The notes: generated by a model not told the origin, from the sequence alone. DNA of 45,876 bases from Desulfuromonas sp. (GCA_002869605.1 PKUI01000018.1:1-45876), one strand, 5' to 3'; numbered from the stretch's first letter, positions 34,368 through 44,076 are shown. Translations and numbers: made by a program.

Positions 34368-34577
34368 CTAGCTGTATAACGGGGTTGGGTAATCTTGCCT
34401 GCGATTGACGAGCAGGTCGAGTGGCCAGATTGTTACCCTTCCGTCGGTTTCGATGACGACCCCGTCCGGTGCGCAGCCGAGAAACCTGCCGTGCGCGCGC
34501 TTTCCGCCCAGATCCAGCGACAGGGATGTGCCGATTTCGGTGTTGCTGCAGAGCTCTTGGAATTGTTTCTCCGTCAT
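34368..34577 (-). CDS. Small hypothetical protein upstream of the gemA-like gene
   Basis: 69 residues from ATG 34577, with GAGGAG upstream. The sequence GTSLSLDLGGKRAHGRFLGCAPDGVVIETDGRVTI in pieces suggests a small beta-barrel (SH3/PilZ-like) fold. No family recognised with confidence. Its position suggests co-transcription with the GemA-like gene. Confidence 0.55.
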   Translation of the reverse strand: MTEKQFQELCSNTEIGTSLSLDLGGKRAHGRFLGCAPDGVVIETDGRVTIWPLDLLVNRRQDYPTPLYS

Positions 34578-34799
34578 GGATGCTCCTCGCACGGGCTACA
34601 CTTCTTTCCCGCGTCTTTTTTCTTCCATCATATCATTTATCGTCTATTGACTTCTGCCCTGCCACTCTCATGTCCCTTAGCGCCGCGGGTCGGCTTTGGA
34701 GCGCTGAGCGTGTCGCCTGCAAAGTGTCACCGGTGTTAAAATGGAGTCGTCGCAGAGAAGCGGCAGAGAAGTCTTCACGTCAAGGAAAGGAGACGTGTC

Positions 34800-35165
34800 A
34801 TGGCGGAAGCGAAGATAGTGTTTAACGGGGTCAAGGCCGTGGCCATCCCCGTGGTGGATGAAACCCGTGCCAACCGATTTTATGGCGAAACCCTCGGTTT
34901 GCCGGTTGCTGTTGAGGCCGGAGAAGCTTGCGGTTATCTCCTCGGCGGGACGATCCTGATGCTCAAAACCGACTGGTATGCACCGCCCAGCGACGAGCCG
35001 AGTCCGCGGATCACCCTTATCGTGGATGATGCCCGGGGAAGCGCGAAGCGGCTCGTGGAATTGGGTGTGGTGATTGCCGATGCCCCAGAGTCTGACGCGA
35101 ATGGCTACGTGGGCAGTTTCCTCGATAGCGAGGGTAACAAGCTCTGGTTCTGCTCCTACGTTTGA
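34800..35165 (+). CDS. VOC-superfamily (glyoxalase/bleomycin-resistance fold) protein
   Basis: 121 residues, with a strong AAAGGAGA eight bases before ATG. Pattern VKAVAIPVVDETRANRFYGETLGLPV followed by LILVDDARGSAKRLVELGV-like strand-helix and the C-terminal GSFLDSEGNKLWF, the standard repeated beta-alpha-beta-beta-beta units. The usual first metal His is replaced (VAIPV), so metal binding is uncertain. Substrate unknown. Single-gene unit. Confidence 0.8.
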   Translation: MAEAKIVFNGVKAVAIPVVDETRANRFYGETLGLPVAVEAGEACGYLLGGTILMLKTDWYAPPSDEPSPRITLIVDDARGSAKRLVELGVVIADAPESDANGYVGSFLDSEGNKLWFCSYV

Positions 35166-35217
35166 TGAGCTCGAGTAGGGGGTGCAGGTGCCTTAGTATT
35201 TGAGCCGGCAATAAAAA

Positions 35218-35241
35218 ATGGCGGCTCAATGGCCGCCCTTT
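35218..35241. terminator. Bidirectional terminator between the VOC gene and dapL
   Basis: GGCGGC / GCCGCC stem with a T run on the plus strand and a six-base T run on the minus strand. Confidence 0.75.
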
Positions 35242-35248
35242 TGTCTGC

Positions 35249-36484
35249 TTACTTGCCCCACTTGTCGCGGATGCGTTTGACAGCATCTTTGACGTTTTCC
35301 TTGTCTCCAAAGGCGCTGAGGCGGAAGTAGCCTTCGCCACTCGGGCCGAAGCCTGAGCCGGGGGTGCCGACCACGTGGCATTCGTTCAGCAGCTTGTCGA
35401 AGAAGTCCCAGCTGCTCATCCCCTCGGGGGTTTTGAGCCAGATATACGGTGCGTTCACCCCGCCGAAGCAGGTGATGCCGGCTTCGCTGAGACCTTCGCG
35501 GATGATGCGTGCGTTATCCATGTAGTAGTCGATGACGTCCTTGACTTGCGCCCAGCCCTCGTCGGAGTAGACTGCAGCGGCCGCCTTCTGTACCGGGTAG
35601 GAGGCGCCGTTGAACTTGGTCGAGGTGCGGCGGCTCCAGAGTTTGTTGAAGCTGTACTTCTCCCCCTTGGCGGTGGTGCCCATCAGTTCCTCGGGAACCA
35701 CGATGAAGCCGCAGCGCACCCCGGTGAAACCGGCGGTCTTGGAGAAGGAGCGGATTTCGATGGCGCATTCCTTGGCCCCTTCGATTTCATAGATCGAGTG
35801 CGGGATGTCGGCTTCGGTGATAAATGCTTCGTAAGCGGCATCAAAAAGAATCACCGCGTCGTTTGCGCGCGCGTAATCGACCCATTCCATGAGCTGTGCC
35901 TTGGTGGCGACGGTGCCGGTCGGATTGTTCGGGAAGCAGAGGTAGATGATGTCGACTTTTTCCTTCGGCAGTTCGGGGGCGAAGTTATTGGCCTCGGTGG
36001 CCGGCATGTAAACGATCCCTTCGTAGTACCCCTTGTCGTTGGCCTCGCCGGTGCGACCGGTCATCACGTTGGTGTCGTTGTAAACCGGGTAGACCGGGTC
36101 GCCGATGGCGACGGTGTTGCCGAGGTCGAAGATGTCGAGCAGGTTGGCGCTGTCACACTTGGAACCATCCGAGATGAAGATCTCGCTGGTTTTGAGTTCA
36201 ACGCCGAGCGGTTTGTAGGCCTTCTCGGCGACCACCTCGGCGAGCCAAGAATAGCCCTGCTCGGGACCGTAGCCATGGAAGGTCTCGCCCTTTCAGAGGT
36301 CGTCGACCCCCTCGTGGAAGGCCTTGAGCACTGCCGGGACCAGCGGCCGGGTGACGTCACCGATGCCGAGACGGATCACGCTTGCACCGGGGTGGGCGTC
36401 GGTGAACGCCTTGACGCGTCGGCCGATCTCGGGGAACAGGTAGCCGGCTTGGAGCTTGAGGTAGTTGTCGTTGATTCTTGCCAT
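35249..36484 (-). pseudogene. dapL: LL-diaminopimelate aminotransferase with one in-frame TGA
   Basis: The full frame from ATG 36484 (RBS CGGAGGAAA) is 411 codons, the normal DapL length of about 410. Codon 64, at 36293-36295, is TGA. Before it is [20 protein letters not shown]...GVDDL and after it, same frame, [17 protein letters not shown], so both sides match the family with no base gained or lost. The PLP Lys is in [25 protein letters not shown] and CFPNNPTGT are other cofactor-site motifs. DapL makes LL-DAP from tetrahydrodipicolinate for lysine and wall. A restart within the gene would delete the N-terminal ~80 residues. Options are a natural nonsense mutation, read-through, or a base error. 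Selenocysteine looks unlikely, since the family has no Cys here. Confidence 0.85.
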
Positions 36485-36503
36485 GTCTTTCCTCCGTCGG
36501 GGT

Positions 36504-36618
36504 GCGGCTTTTTTTCACCACTACTGCGTCAGGCTGCGTTCCCACTGTGCTCGACGTAGCGCTGCTACGCCTGCGCCGTGATCACTTGCCTTCCTTGTCC
36601 TGGCAAAAAATAGCTCGC
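36504..36618. repeat. Probable dispersed intergenic repeat with palindromic core
   Basis: Non-coding stretch between dapB and dapL with core CGTAGC-GCT-GCTACG at 36555-36569 flanked by CTGCGTCAGGCTGCGTTCCCAC and GCCTGCGCCGTGATCACTTGCC-type sequence. This resembles a short element I recall as common between genes in delta-proteobacterial genomes. Only one copy is in the window, so the repeat status is inference. Confidence 0.4.
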
Positions 36619-36641
36619 CCCTAATTGGGTTCTTAGTTTGA

Positions 36642-36676
36642 TAAAGGCGACCCTGATGAGGGTCGCCTTTGTTTTT
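36642..36676. terminator. Hairpin downstream of dapB
   Basis: AAAGGCGACCC / GGGTCGCCTTT around TGATGA. The better T tract lies on the plus strand; on the minus strand only TTTAT follows, so it may be a weak dapB terminator or a boundary that separates dapB from dapL. Confidence 0.65.
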
Positions 36677-36698
36677 GTTTATATGGTTTAGCGGTGCT

Positions 36699-37502
36699 TT
36701 ACTTTAGTCCGAGGACGTCCTGCATGTCGAACAGCCCTTTATTCTTGTCGCCTAGCCAGGTGGCGGCGCGGACCGCCCCGCGTGCGAACATGGTGCGGCT
36801 CATGGCGCGGTGGCTGATCTCGATGCGCTCCCCCATGCCGATGAAGTAGGCGGTGTGCTCGCCGACGATGTCGCCACCACGTACCGTCTGCATGCCGATC
36901 TCCTGCTTGGTACGCTCACCGCACATCCCCTGGCGATGGAAGTTGGCCACCTCGTCGTAGTTGCGCCCCAAGGCATCGGCGGCAACCTCACCCATGCGCA
37001 CCGCGGTGCCGCTCGGGGAGTCTTTTTTCTTGTTGTGATGCAGTTCGACGATCTCGACGTCGAAGTCGTCACCGAGCGCTTTGGCGGTTTCCTGGATCAG
37101 CTTGAAGCAGAGGTTGACGCCGACGCTCATGTTGGGCGCCATGACGATGGCGATCTCCTTGGCGGCTTCCTCGATGACCTGCTTTTGGCTGGCGGTCAGA
37201 CCGGTGGTGCCGATGACGACCTTTTTGCCCAGTTTGCGGCAGGTCTCGACATTGGCCAGGGTGACCTCGGGGAGGGTAAAGTCGATCAGCACCTCGGCGT
37301 CCGCTAGTGCCTGCTCGAGGGAGTCGGTGATCTTAACCCCGAGTCCGCCACCGCTGGCGACGTTGCCGGCATCCATGTCGAGTAGGGGGTGACCGGGGCG
37401 TTCGAGGGCACCGCCAAGGGCCAGACCGTCGGCCTCACGAATTGCGGTGATGATTTCTCCGCCCATGCGCCCTGCGGCGCCGGTAACTGCTACTTTTGTC
37501 AT
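36699..37502 (-). CDS. dapB: 4-hydroxy-tetrahydrodipicolinate reductase
   Basis: 267 residues. NAD(P)H-binding GAAGRMG at 8-14, the substrate motif ELHHNKKKDSPSGTA with catalytic His/Lys, and GTTGLTASQK. Reduces HTPA to tetrahydrodipicolinate in the lysine/diaminopimelate route, taking the product of DapA and supplying DapL. Lies 44 bases after dapA on the same strand. Confidence 0.95.
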   Translation of the reverse strand: MTKVAVTGAAGRMGGEIITAIREADGLALGGALERPGHPLLDMDAGNVASGGGLGVKITDSLEQALADAEVLIDFTLPEVTLANVETCRKLGKKVVIGTTGLTASQKQVIEEAAKEIAIVMAPNMSVGVNLCFKLIQETAKALGDDFDVEIVELHHNKKKDSPSGTAVRMGEVAADALGRNYDEVANFHRQGMCGERTKQEIGMQTVRGGDIVGEHTAYFIGMGERIEISHRAMSRTMFARGAVRAATWLGDKNKGLFDMQDVLGLK

Positions 37503-37546
37503 TCTTCGTCTCCGCGGCCAGGCCGTCAGTGGTTCAGTTGCGAAAA

Positions 37547-38422
37547 TCAGATCAGGTTGTATTTCTTGAGCACAACCTTGAGCTTTTCCAGGGTGGTGTC
37601 CCCCATGTCGACCAGCGGCAGGCGTACGTGAGATTCGTTTTTCCCCATCAGGGCGAGGCTGGTCTTGACCGGTACCGGGTTGCTCTCGATGAACATCGCG
37701 GTGTGGAATTCGAGCAGCTCCAGGTGCAGTTTGCGCGCGGTGGCGTAGTCGCCATCCTGGGTGGCCTTGACCATCGCCTTGACCCGATCCGGGATGACGT
37801 TGGCCGAAACCGAGATGACCCCGGTAGCGCCGCAGGCCATCATCGGGAAGGTCAGGAAGTCGTCGCCGGAGATGACGTCGATCTTGTCGCCCGCCTTGGC
37901 GAGTATCTCGCTCACCTGGGTGAGGCTGCCCGAGGCTTCCTTGATGGCGACGATGTTGTCGAATTCGGCCAGTCGCGCGGTAGTGTCGCTGGTGATATTG
38001 ATGCCGGTCCGTCCCGGGACGTTGTAGAGCACCTGGGGAATGGTCACCGCCTCGGCGATCGCCTTGTAGTGCTGGTAGACCCCCTCCTGGGAGGGCTTGT
38101 TGTAGTAGGGGCAGACCAGCAGCAGGCCGTCTGCGCCCATCGCCTTGGCACCCTGCGAGAGGTGGATCGCTTCCTTGGTGTTGTTGGCACCGGTGCCGGC
38201 AATGACCGGGATCCGCTTGTTGACCTGTTCGATGCAGACCTCGATCACCCGTGCGTGCTCGTCGAAGTCGAGGGTTGCCGATTCACCGGTGGTACCGCAC
38301 GGAACGATCACGTCGGTACCGTTTTCGATCTGGAATTCGATCAGTTGGCGATAGCGCTCTTCGTCAAATTGCCCCGCATCGTTGAACGGGGTGACAATGG
38401 CAACCATGGATCCTTGAAACAT
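37547..38422 (-). CDS. dapA: 4-hydroxy-tetrahydrodipicolinate synthase
   Basis: 291 residues, TIM barrel. Schiff-base Lys161 in AIKEASG, Tyr133 in LYNVPGRTG, and the GTTGES loop near residue 45. Condenses pyruvate with aspartate semialdehyde, the first committed step to lysine. RBS AAGGAGTGA. It has a 129-base AT-rich upstream gap with palindromes, so it may be transcribed separately from the arginine genes. Confidence 0.96.
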   Translation of the reverse strand: MFQGSMVAIVTPFNDAGQFDEERYRQLIEFQIENGTDVIVPCGTTGESATLDFDEHARVIEVCIEQVNKRIPVIAGTGANNTKEAIHLSQGAKAMGADGLLLVCPYYNKPSQEGVYQHYKAIAEAVTIPQVLYNVPGRTGINITSDTTARLAEFDNIVAIKEASGSLTQVSEILAKAGDKIDVISGDDFLTFPMMACGATGVISVSANVIPDRVKAMVKATQDGDYATARKLHLELLEFHTAMFIESNPVPVKTSLALMGKNESHVRLPLVDMGDTTLEKLKVVLKKYNLI

Positions 38423-38438
38423 GGCTCACTCCTTAGGT

Positions 38439-38542
38439 AAAAATAAGCGTATTTTTAAAGTGTTAAATGTTGTCAGTAGACGGTATACAACACTGTTTCC
38501 GCGTCAAAAGAAGACATTGGTAACATACCTGTTGTGTGTTGT
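38439..38542 (-). promoter_or_regulatory. dapA upstream region with palindromes and TGTTGT repeats
   Basis: AAAAATA-AGCG-TATTTTT (38439-38456) lies just before the dapA RBS. An inverted repeat TGTTGT...ACAACA spans 38468-38492, and two more TGTTGT copies sit seven bases apart at 38530 and 38537. On the minus strand, TTGACA with 17-base spacing to TACCAA is a possible promoter. Regulator unknown. Confidence 0.4.
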
Positions 38543-38551
38543 CAAAGAGGC

Positions 38552-39316
38552 TCAGCGCCCTTCCCTGGGGGTGACGACGATTTCTTCCGAGAGGGCACTG
38601 TAAACTTCCTGTTCACCGACCAGCAGCACCGATCGCACGGCGTAGCGCAGGGGGGTATCGTTGGTGACTCCGAGATCCTCGAAGCGGGTGCCGGCGACGA
38701 GGTTTTGCTGCAGCGGTTGTTGCGGAAAGGGTTTGTTGCCTTCGCTCCGGTAGACATGATAGCCGAGGAGGTTGCAATCGGCACCCGGAACCGCCGCTTC
38801 ATCCCAGCTCAGGCGCACCAGGCGATCGAGTCCTTCCCCCTTGAGATTCGCGGGGGGGAGCGGCGGCTGCTGCGCGACCACGTCGAGAGTCGCAAGTGCA
38901 CCCTGGCGCTTGTCGCCGGTCTCCGCGATCACATGGTAGCGATAAGCGCGTTGCGGAGTAATGCCGTCGTTGGAGACCAGGAACAGATCGCCCGAACGCT
39001 GAGCGTTCTGTAGATACTCGAGGTCGACATAGAGCACCTGCTGCGAAGTGTCGCGGCAGGTCGCACATGGGGTGTCACTGTCGAAGTCCATGCGTCGTAC
39101 CTCGAATCCGAGCAGGTTCGTCAACGGGCTGTCGTCCTGGTTGCGGGTGGGGGCATTCCATGAGAGCAGGAAGCCGTCTCCACGCTGCTGGGCTTTGAAG
39201 TTGTCCGGGGCGGCTGGCAGCTTGGCGCCCAGCGGTACGAGCGGCCCCTTGTGGCCACAGCCTACAAGGAAGCTCAGGAGCAACAACGTGGTCAGCAGGC
39301 GCATCGCTTGTCTCAC
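38552..39316 (-). CDS. Lipoprotein with fibronectin-III-like domains
   Basis: 254 residues. Signal peptide with lipobox ([17 protein letters not shown]); the GCGHKGPL segment resembles LptM/YifL small lipoproteins. Two FN3-like modules follow ([42 protein letters not shown]). Start: a GTG at 39316 overlaps the argH stop (GTGA), or ATG 39304 giving a shorter signal peptide; neither has a good RBS. Its place directly after argH is typical of Desulfuromonadales. Role unknown; envelope location. Confidence 0.8.
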   Translation of the reverse strand: MRQAMRLLTTLLLLSFLVGCGHKGPLVPLGAKLPAAPDNFKAQQRGDGFLLSWNAPTRNQDDSPLTNLLGFEVRRMDFDSDTPCATCRDTSQQVLYVDLEYLQNAQRSGDLFLVSNDGITPQRAYRYHVIAETGDKRQGALATLDVVAQQPPLPPANLKGEGLDRLVRLSWDEAAVPGADCNLLGYHVYRSEGNKPFPQQPLQQNLVAGTRFEDLGVTNDTPLRYAVRSVLLVGEQEVYSALSEEIVVTPREGR

Positions 39317-40698
39317 TTGACTGTGGACTCGGTGCGGGCCCGGGCGATTTCTCGTTCCACCGCATCGCGGGCCGTGCCGCCGGTGGCGCGGCGGGCGTTG
39401 ACCGAGGCTTCGAGGGTGACGTAATCGTAGATGTCATCCTCGATCAGCTCGGAGAAGCTGCGGAACTCTTCAAGGGTGAGCTCGGGGATGTCTTTGCCGT
39501 TTTCGACGCAGTAGCGCACGGTCTTGCCGACCACTTCGTGGGCCTGACGGAAAGGGAGCCCCTTGCGTACGCAGTAGTCGGCGACGTCGGTCGCGGTTGA
39601 GAAACCGCGTGCGGCGGCGATGCGCATGTTGTCGGCGCGCACCTTCATCTCGGCGATCATGTCGGCAAAGATTTTCAGGCTCCCCTTGACCGTGTCGATG
39701 GTGTCGAACAGCGGTTCCTTGTCCTCCTGCATGTCCTTGTTGTAGGCCAGCGGCAGTGACTTCATCAGGGTCAAGAGCGAGATCAGGTTGCCGTAAACCC
39801 GGCCGGTCTTGCCGCGCACCAGCTCGGGGACGTCGGGGTTTTTCTTTTGCGGCATGATCGAGCTGCCGGTGCAGAAGGCGTCGGTGAGCTCGATGAAGCT
39901 GAAGTCGGCCGAGGACCAGAGGATCAGCTCCTCGGAGAGGCGCGACAGGTGCATCATCAGGATGGAGGCGAAGCTGCAGAACTCGATGGCGAAGTCGCGG
40001 TCCGACACCGAGTCGAGGCTGTTGCGGGTGACGCCGTCGAAGCCGAGCTGCTCGGCGACCCACTCACGATCGATGGGGAAGGTGGTTCCAGCCAGCGCAC
40101 CGGCGCCGAGCGGCATGACGTTGAAGCGCTTGCGCAGGTCGCTGAGGCGCGAGGCGTCGCGCGCGATCATCTCCCGGTAGGCGAGCATGTGATGGCTGTA
40201 GAGCACCGGCTGTGCGGTCTGCAGGTGGGTGTAGCCCGGCATGATCACCTCGAGGTTAGTCTCGGCCTGGGCGATCAGCGCATCTTCCAGCTTGGCGAGG
40301 TAGCCGAGGGTGGTGTCGATCTCGTCGCGCAGGTAGAGGCGGATGTCGACCGCGACCTGATCGTTGCGGCTGCGTCCTGTGTGGAGCTTGCCGCCGACCG
40401 CGCCGATGCGCTCGATCAGTCGTGACTCGATGTTCATGTGGATATCTTCGAGGGCTACCGAAAATTCGACCTTGTCGGCCTCGATATCGGCGAGGATCGT
40501 GTCCAGCCCGGCGATGATCTGCTGTGCCTCCTCAACGGCAATGATCCCCTGACGGCCGAGCATCTCGGCGTGCGCCTTCGACCCTTGAATGTCGTAACGG
40601 TAGAGGCGCTGGTCGAATGTGATCGAGGCGGTGAACTCCTCGACGAACTTGTCGGTCGGCTGGGTGAAACGTCCGCCCCAGAGTTTTTCCTTACTCAT
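39313..40698 (-). CDS. argH: Argininosuccinate lyase
   Basis: 461 residues. Fumarase-superfamily signature [12 protein letters not shown] with the catalytic Ser loop; [11 protein letters not shown] and [12 protein letters not shown] also present. Splits argininosuccinate to arginine and fumarate, the last arginine step. Overlaps the lipoprotein gene at its end. 99 bases after the broken nitrilase-like gene. Confidence 0.96.
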   Translation of the reverse strand: MSKEKLWGGRFTQPTDKFVEEFTASITFDQRLYRYDIQGSKAHAEMLGRQGIIAVEEAQQIIAGLDTILADIEADKVEFSVALEDIHMNIESRLIERIGAVGGKLHTGRSRNDQVAVDIRLYLRDEIDTTLGYLAKLEDALIAQAETNLEVIMPGYTHLQTAQPVLYSHHMLAYREMIARDASRLSDLRKRFNVMPLGAGALAGTTFPIDREWVAEQLGFDGVTRNSLDSVSDRDFAIEFCSFASILMMHLSRLSEELILWSSADFSFIELTDAFCTGSSIMPQKKNPDVPELVRGKTGRVYGNLISLLTLMKSLPLAYNKDMQEDKEPLFDTIDTVKGSLKIFADMIAEMKVRADNMRIAAARGFSTATDVADYCVRKGLPFRQAHEVVGKTVRYCVENGKDIPELTLEEFRSFSELIEDDIYDYVTLEASVNARRATGGTARDAVEREIARARTESTVK

Positions 40699-40797
40699 GG
40701 TGTCTGCTCCGTAAAACCGTGAATGCCCCGGGAAAGATGAAACAGGTATTATGCCACTGCGTACGGCTGATTTAAAGGGTTTTTCCTGGGAGGGGCG

Positions 40798-41950
40798 TCA
40801 GGAGGTGCTGTGGCTGTCGCCGAGGGTTTCGCTGTCGATCCTCTGCCATCCGTTTGCAGTGTCGGGTCGGTAGATGCTGTGAATCTTGGTCGGGGTGCGG
40901 GTGGTGCGCGGATCGAGCTCGTGGAACAGCGGCAGGTTGAAGTAGAAGAGACGTGTCTGCGTGCCGAAGCGCAGCCTGCAGACCGGCAGGCCGTCGAAGT
41001 CGTCACTGACGAACTCGGGATAGTCCACCGGACCGAGCTTGTGGCTCTTGTGCATGATGAGCGAGGAGTAACCGAAGGTCGACTCTCCTTGGCTGGCGAG
41101 ACCCTCAGTTTGGTCGGAGACGTTGCAGAAGGCCGTGACCGTGTCGCGCACCCCCGGGGTGTAGGCGAGATACTCGCCGTAGAAGCCGTTGATCACGTCG
41201 CGGAAGGAGTTGTGTTCGGGCTTGGGGTTGCACTCGAGGACCGTGAGCAGGTCGAGGCGCTGGCGGGTGCTGAAAAAGAGCTCGTCGGCCTTCTCGATCA
41301 CCGCGTTGATGTTCGAGTGGTAGAGGTCACGGTAGATGTAGTCGAGGCAGATCATGGTCATGAAGTTAAAGCCGATCGGTGTGCAGCGAAACAGCGGGAA
41401 GACCTTGCCGCGATAGAGGTCGTGGAAGGGGTCGATGGTCTCTTCGCCGAAGAAGGGGTGGCTCTTGGCCATTACGAACACCCGCAATTGGCCCTCGCTC
41501 TCCTTGATGGCCGTTACCGCCCAGTTGGTCGGTACCTGGTCGATATCGCCGGCGTCCATGTCCTCAAGCAACGAGGCAAGCGCTTCCCGGTTATCTTCTC
41601 TGTAGCGTTCCAGCACCTGTCGGTACTCGGTGAGTTGTACGTGTTCGACGCCGAACATGGTCACGGTGTTGTTGCGGAAGCGTTCGTGGATAAAGTCGAG
41701 CGTCTCCTCGACCCTGGCGGCTGGTACGGCTGCTTCTGGCAGGGCCAGGAAGTGAAGTTTTTTCAGGTTGCCGGGCCCCGGCGACCAGCTCGAGGATCGA
41801 GCGGATTCGCAGCCACTGGGTCTGGGGGTCGAGCAGTTTGCAGGCGTGGTTGTGGAGGCCCAGCCGGGTGGGGATCTGGCAGAGCAGGTAGTGCTGGTGA
41901 TGGCCGCGAGTAAATTCTAGGTTCAGTGGTTTTTCGACGATCTTGTACAA
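40798..41950 (-). pseudogene. Nitrilase-like protein, frameshifted
   Basis: Two frames join to one protein of about 383 residues. The first, from ATG 41950 (MYKIVEKPLNLEFTRGHHQHYLL), is sensible to LELVAG; the second continues GNLKKLHFLALPEAAVPAARVEET to the end at 40798. Removing one base from the GGGGCCC run near 41773-41780 joins them as LELVAGPGNLKKL. The fused chain carries a possible Glu-Lys-Cys triad of carbon-nitrogen hydrolases (LALPEAAVP; VMAKSHPF; MICLDYIYRDL). Start lacks an obvious RBS. It lies between the NUDIX gene and argH. Either a real indel or a homopolymer base error; family call is tentative. Confidence 0.6.
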
Positions 41951-41972
41951 CCTCTCAGCCCTTTCTTGGTCG

Positions 41973-42452
41973 TTACAGCTGGTGGTCGGGTATCTCTTCG
42001 GCGACGTCGTCCGGCAGCGGGGTTGCTCCCCAGTTCAGTTCGGGGAAGACCTTGGCGAGGATGTGCCGGCAGCCCGGCGGCAGACTCATCTTTGGCAGGC
42101 TGGGAGCCGGAACCCACAACGCTTCGGTGCACTCCTCGCCGTTGGGGTGCAGCTCGAAGCTTGTCGGGGTGCAGCGGTAGTAGAGGATCACGTAGTGGTC
42201 GCCCCGGCTGCCGACGGCAAGGTGTTCGAAGACGTCGATCAGCCCCTCGATCTGCACCTCCAGGCCGACCTCTTCGCGCACCTCGCGGTGCAGGGCCGCA
42301 CTGATCGCCTCGCCGTGGTCGATATTGCCCCCCGGCATCACCCACTGGCTGCAAAACGGTTCGATGCAGCGCCGCGTCAGCAGGACGCGCTGCTGCCGGT
42401 CGATAATGCAGGCGACCACGGAGGTCTTGATTGCTTGTTTGGTAAATTCCAT
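41973..42452 (-). CDS. NUDIX hydrolase
   Basis: 159 residues with a complete NUDIX box: GNIDHGE then 7 residues then REVREEVGL, which binds Mg and cleaves nucleoside diphosphate-linked substrates. SVVACIIDRQQRVLLTRR is the usual first strand. Substrate unknown. Stop is 22 bases from the start of the frameshifted nitrilase-like gene. Confidence 0.9.
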   Translation of the reverse strand: MEFTKQAIKTSVVACIIDRQQRVLLTRRCIEPFCSQWVMPGGNIDHGEAISAALHREVREEVGLEVQIEGLIDVFEHLAVGSRGDHYVILYYRCTPTSFELHPNGEECTEALWVPAPSLPKMSLPPGCRHILAKVFPELNWGATPLPDDVAEEIPDHQL

Positions 42453-42672
42453 AGGCGACGTGGGACGGTCTCTTCGTCCGATCCCGGAATCAGGTTGCGC
42501 TGCGCAGTCTCGGCTTGCCCTTGCTGAGTGCGGACAAGAAACGCTGGTTGAGAGACGGTCAGTTCAGGGCCTGGGTTCAAGCCAGAGGCGACCCTGATAT
42601 TTTACCCTGTTTTTGTGAGGATTTTTTTACGGAAGGTATTTACTGCGGATAGTCAGGCGGGCTGAAAGTAAT

Positions 42673-42699
42673 GACGGGAGCCTTGGCGAGGCTCCCGTC
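42673..42699. terminator. Hairpin after argG
   Basis: Perfect 10-bp stem GACGGGAGCC / GGCTCCCGTC with loop TTGGCGA, 14 bases past the argG stop. No real T tract. Confidence 0.6.
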
Positions 42700-42712
42700 G
42701 GTTGCGGTCGAT

Positions 42713-43933
42713 CTATTTCTTTGCTTCGCGCTGCATCGCGGCGATGCGCAGGCGCAGGGCGTTGAGCTTGATGAATCCTTCGGCATCGGCCTGATTGTAG
42801 ACCTCGTCCGCTTCGAAGGTGGCGAAGTCGACGTTGAACAGGCTGTCGGTCGCCGAATCACGCCCGACCACGCGGCAGTGCCCCTTGTAGAGCTTGATGC
42901 GGGCCTTGCCGTTGACGGTCTGCTGGGTCTGGTCGATCATCGCCTGCAGGGCGATCCGTTCAGGGGCGAACCAGAAGCCGTTGTAGACCATGCTGGCGTA
43001 ACGCGGGATCAGGGAGTCGCGCAGGTGCATGACTTCGCGGTCCATGGTGATCGACTCGACGGCGCGGTGCGCCTCCTCGAGAATGGTGCCGCCCGGGGTC
43101 TCGTAGACGCCGCGGCTCTTCATGCCGACGAAGCGGTTCTCCATCAAGTCGATGCGGCCGATACCGTGCTTGCCGCCGAGCTGGTTGAGCTTCTCCATCA
43201 GCTTGGCTGGCGAGAGGCGCTCGCCGTTGACCGCGACCGCGTCGCCCTTCTCGAAGTCGATCTCGACGTACTCAGGGGTGTCGGGCGCGTCCTCGGGACG
43301 TACAGTGAGTACGTACATCTCCTCCGGTGCCTCGGTCCAGGGATTTTCGAGGACATCGCCTTCAAACGAGATGTGCAGCAGGTTGCGGTCGGAACTCCAG
43401 GGGAACTTCTTGCTGGTCGGTACCGGGATGCCATGCTTCTTGGCGTAGGCCTCCAGCGCGGTGCGGCTGTTCAGGTCCCATTCGCGCCACGGCGCGATGA
43501 CCTTGACCGCGGGGTCGAAGTGGTAGTAGGAGATCTCGAAGCGGACCTGGTCGTTCCCTTTGCCGGTGGCGCCGTGGGAGACCGCGTCGGCGCCCTCCTT
43601 GGCGGCGATTTCCATCTGCGCCTTGGAGATCAGTGGACGGGCGATCGAGGTGCCGAGAAAGTAGCGCCCCTCGTAGATGGCATTGGCGCGGAACATCGGG
43701 AATACGAAGTCGCGCGCAAACTCCTCGCGCAAATCGAGGATATGGCAGGCGCTGGCGCCGGTGTCCTTGGCTTTTTTCGGGATGCCGTCGAGTTCTTCCC
43801 CCTGGCCGAGGTCGGCCGAGAAGGCGACGACTTCACAGTCGTACTCTTCGACCAGCCACTTGAGGATGATCGAGGTGTCGAGGCCTCCGGAATAGGCGAG
43901 GACCGCTTTTTTTACAGAACCGGTTTTGCTCAT
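42713..43933 (-). CDS. argG: Argininosuccinate synthase
   Basis: 406 residues. The PP-loop AYSGGLDTS binds [18 protein letters not shown] and [14 protein letters not shown] are family motifs. Joins citrulline and aspartate. Between argF (upstream, with the RDD gene between) and argH in the same direction. Clear GGAGAA ahead of ATG 43933. Confidence 0.97.
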   Translation of the reverse strand: MSKTGSVKKAVLAYSGGLDTSIILKWLVEEYDCEVVAFSADLGQGEELDGIPKKAKDTGASACHILDLREEFARDFVFPMFRANAIYEGRYFLGTSIARPLISKAQMEIAAKEGADAVSHGATGKGNDQVRFEISYYHFDPAVKVIAPWREWDLNSRTALEAYAKKHGIPVPTSKKFPWSSDRNLLHISFEGDVLENPWTEAPEEMYVLTVRPEDAPDTPEYVEIDFEKGDAVAVNGERLSPAKLMEKLNQLGGKHGIGRIDLMENRFVGMKSRGVYETPGGTILEEAHRAVESITMDREVMHLRDSLIPRYASMVYNGFWFAPERIALQAMIDQTQQTVNGKARIKLYKGHCRVVGRDSATDSLFNVDFATFEADEVYNQADAEGFIKLNALRLRIAAMQREAKK

Positions 43934-44016
43934 GGGTTGTTCTCCTTGTTCGTAAGCTTGCTAAACGGGCAACACGCCCGCCGGTTAGCAGGATATGTTT
44001 CGCCAAGCATGGCGAA

Positions 44017-44040
44017 AGCCCGCCGTGCTAGCGGCGGGCT
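44017..44040 (-). terminator. Hairpin after the RDD gene
   Basis: AGCCCGCCG / CGGCGGGCT stem with loop TGCTAG and TTTCG after it on the minus strand. A second hairpin, CGCCA-AGCA-TGGCG, sits beside it at 44001-44014. Confidence 0.65.
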
Positions 44041-44076
44041 GTTGAGTTGTTTCGTGACGCTGGCCTCAACAGGGCT

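Noticed and set aside
36285..36330. Selenocysteine insertion at the dapL TGA
   Set aside because: No clear SECIS hairpin follows and the family does not carry Cys at this position.
35375..36559. 394-codon open frame on the plus strand opposite dapL
   Set aside because: It spans the dapL coding region, including the TGA site, without any recognisable domain or RBS.
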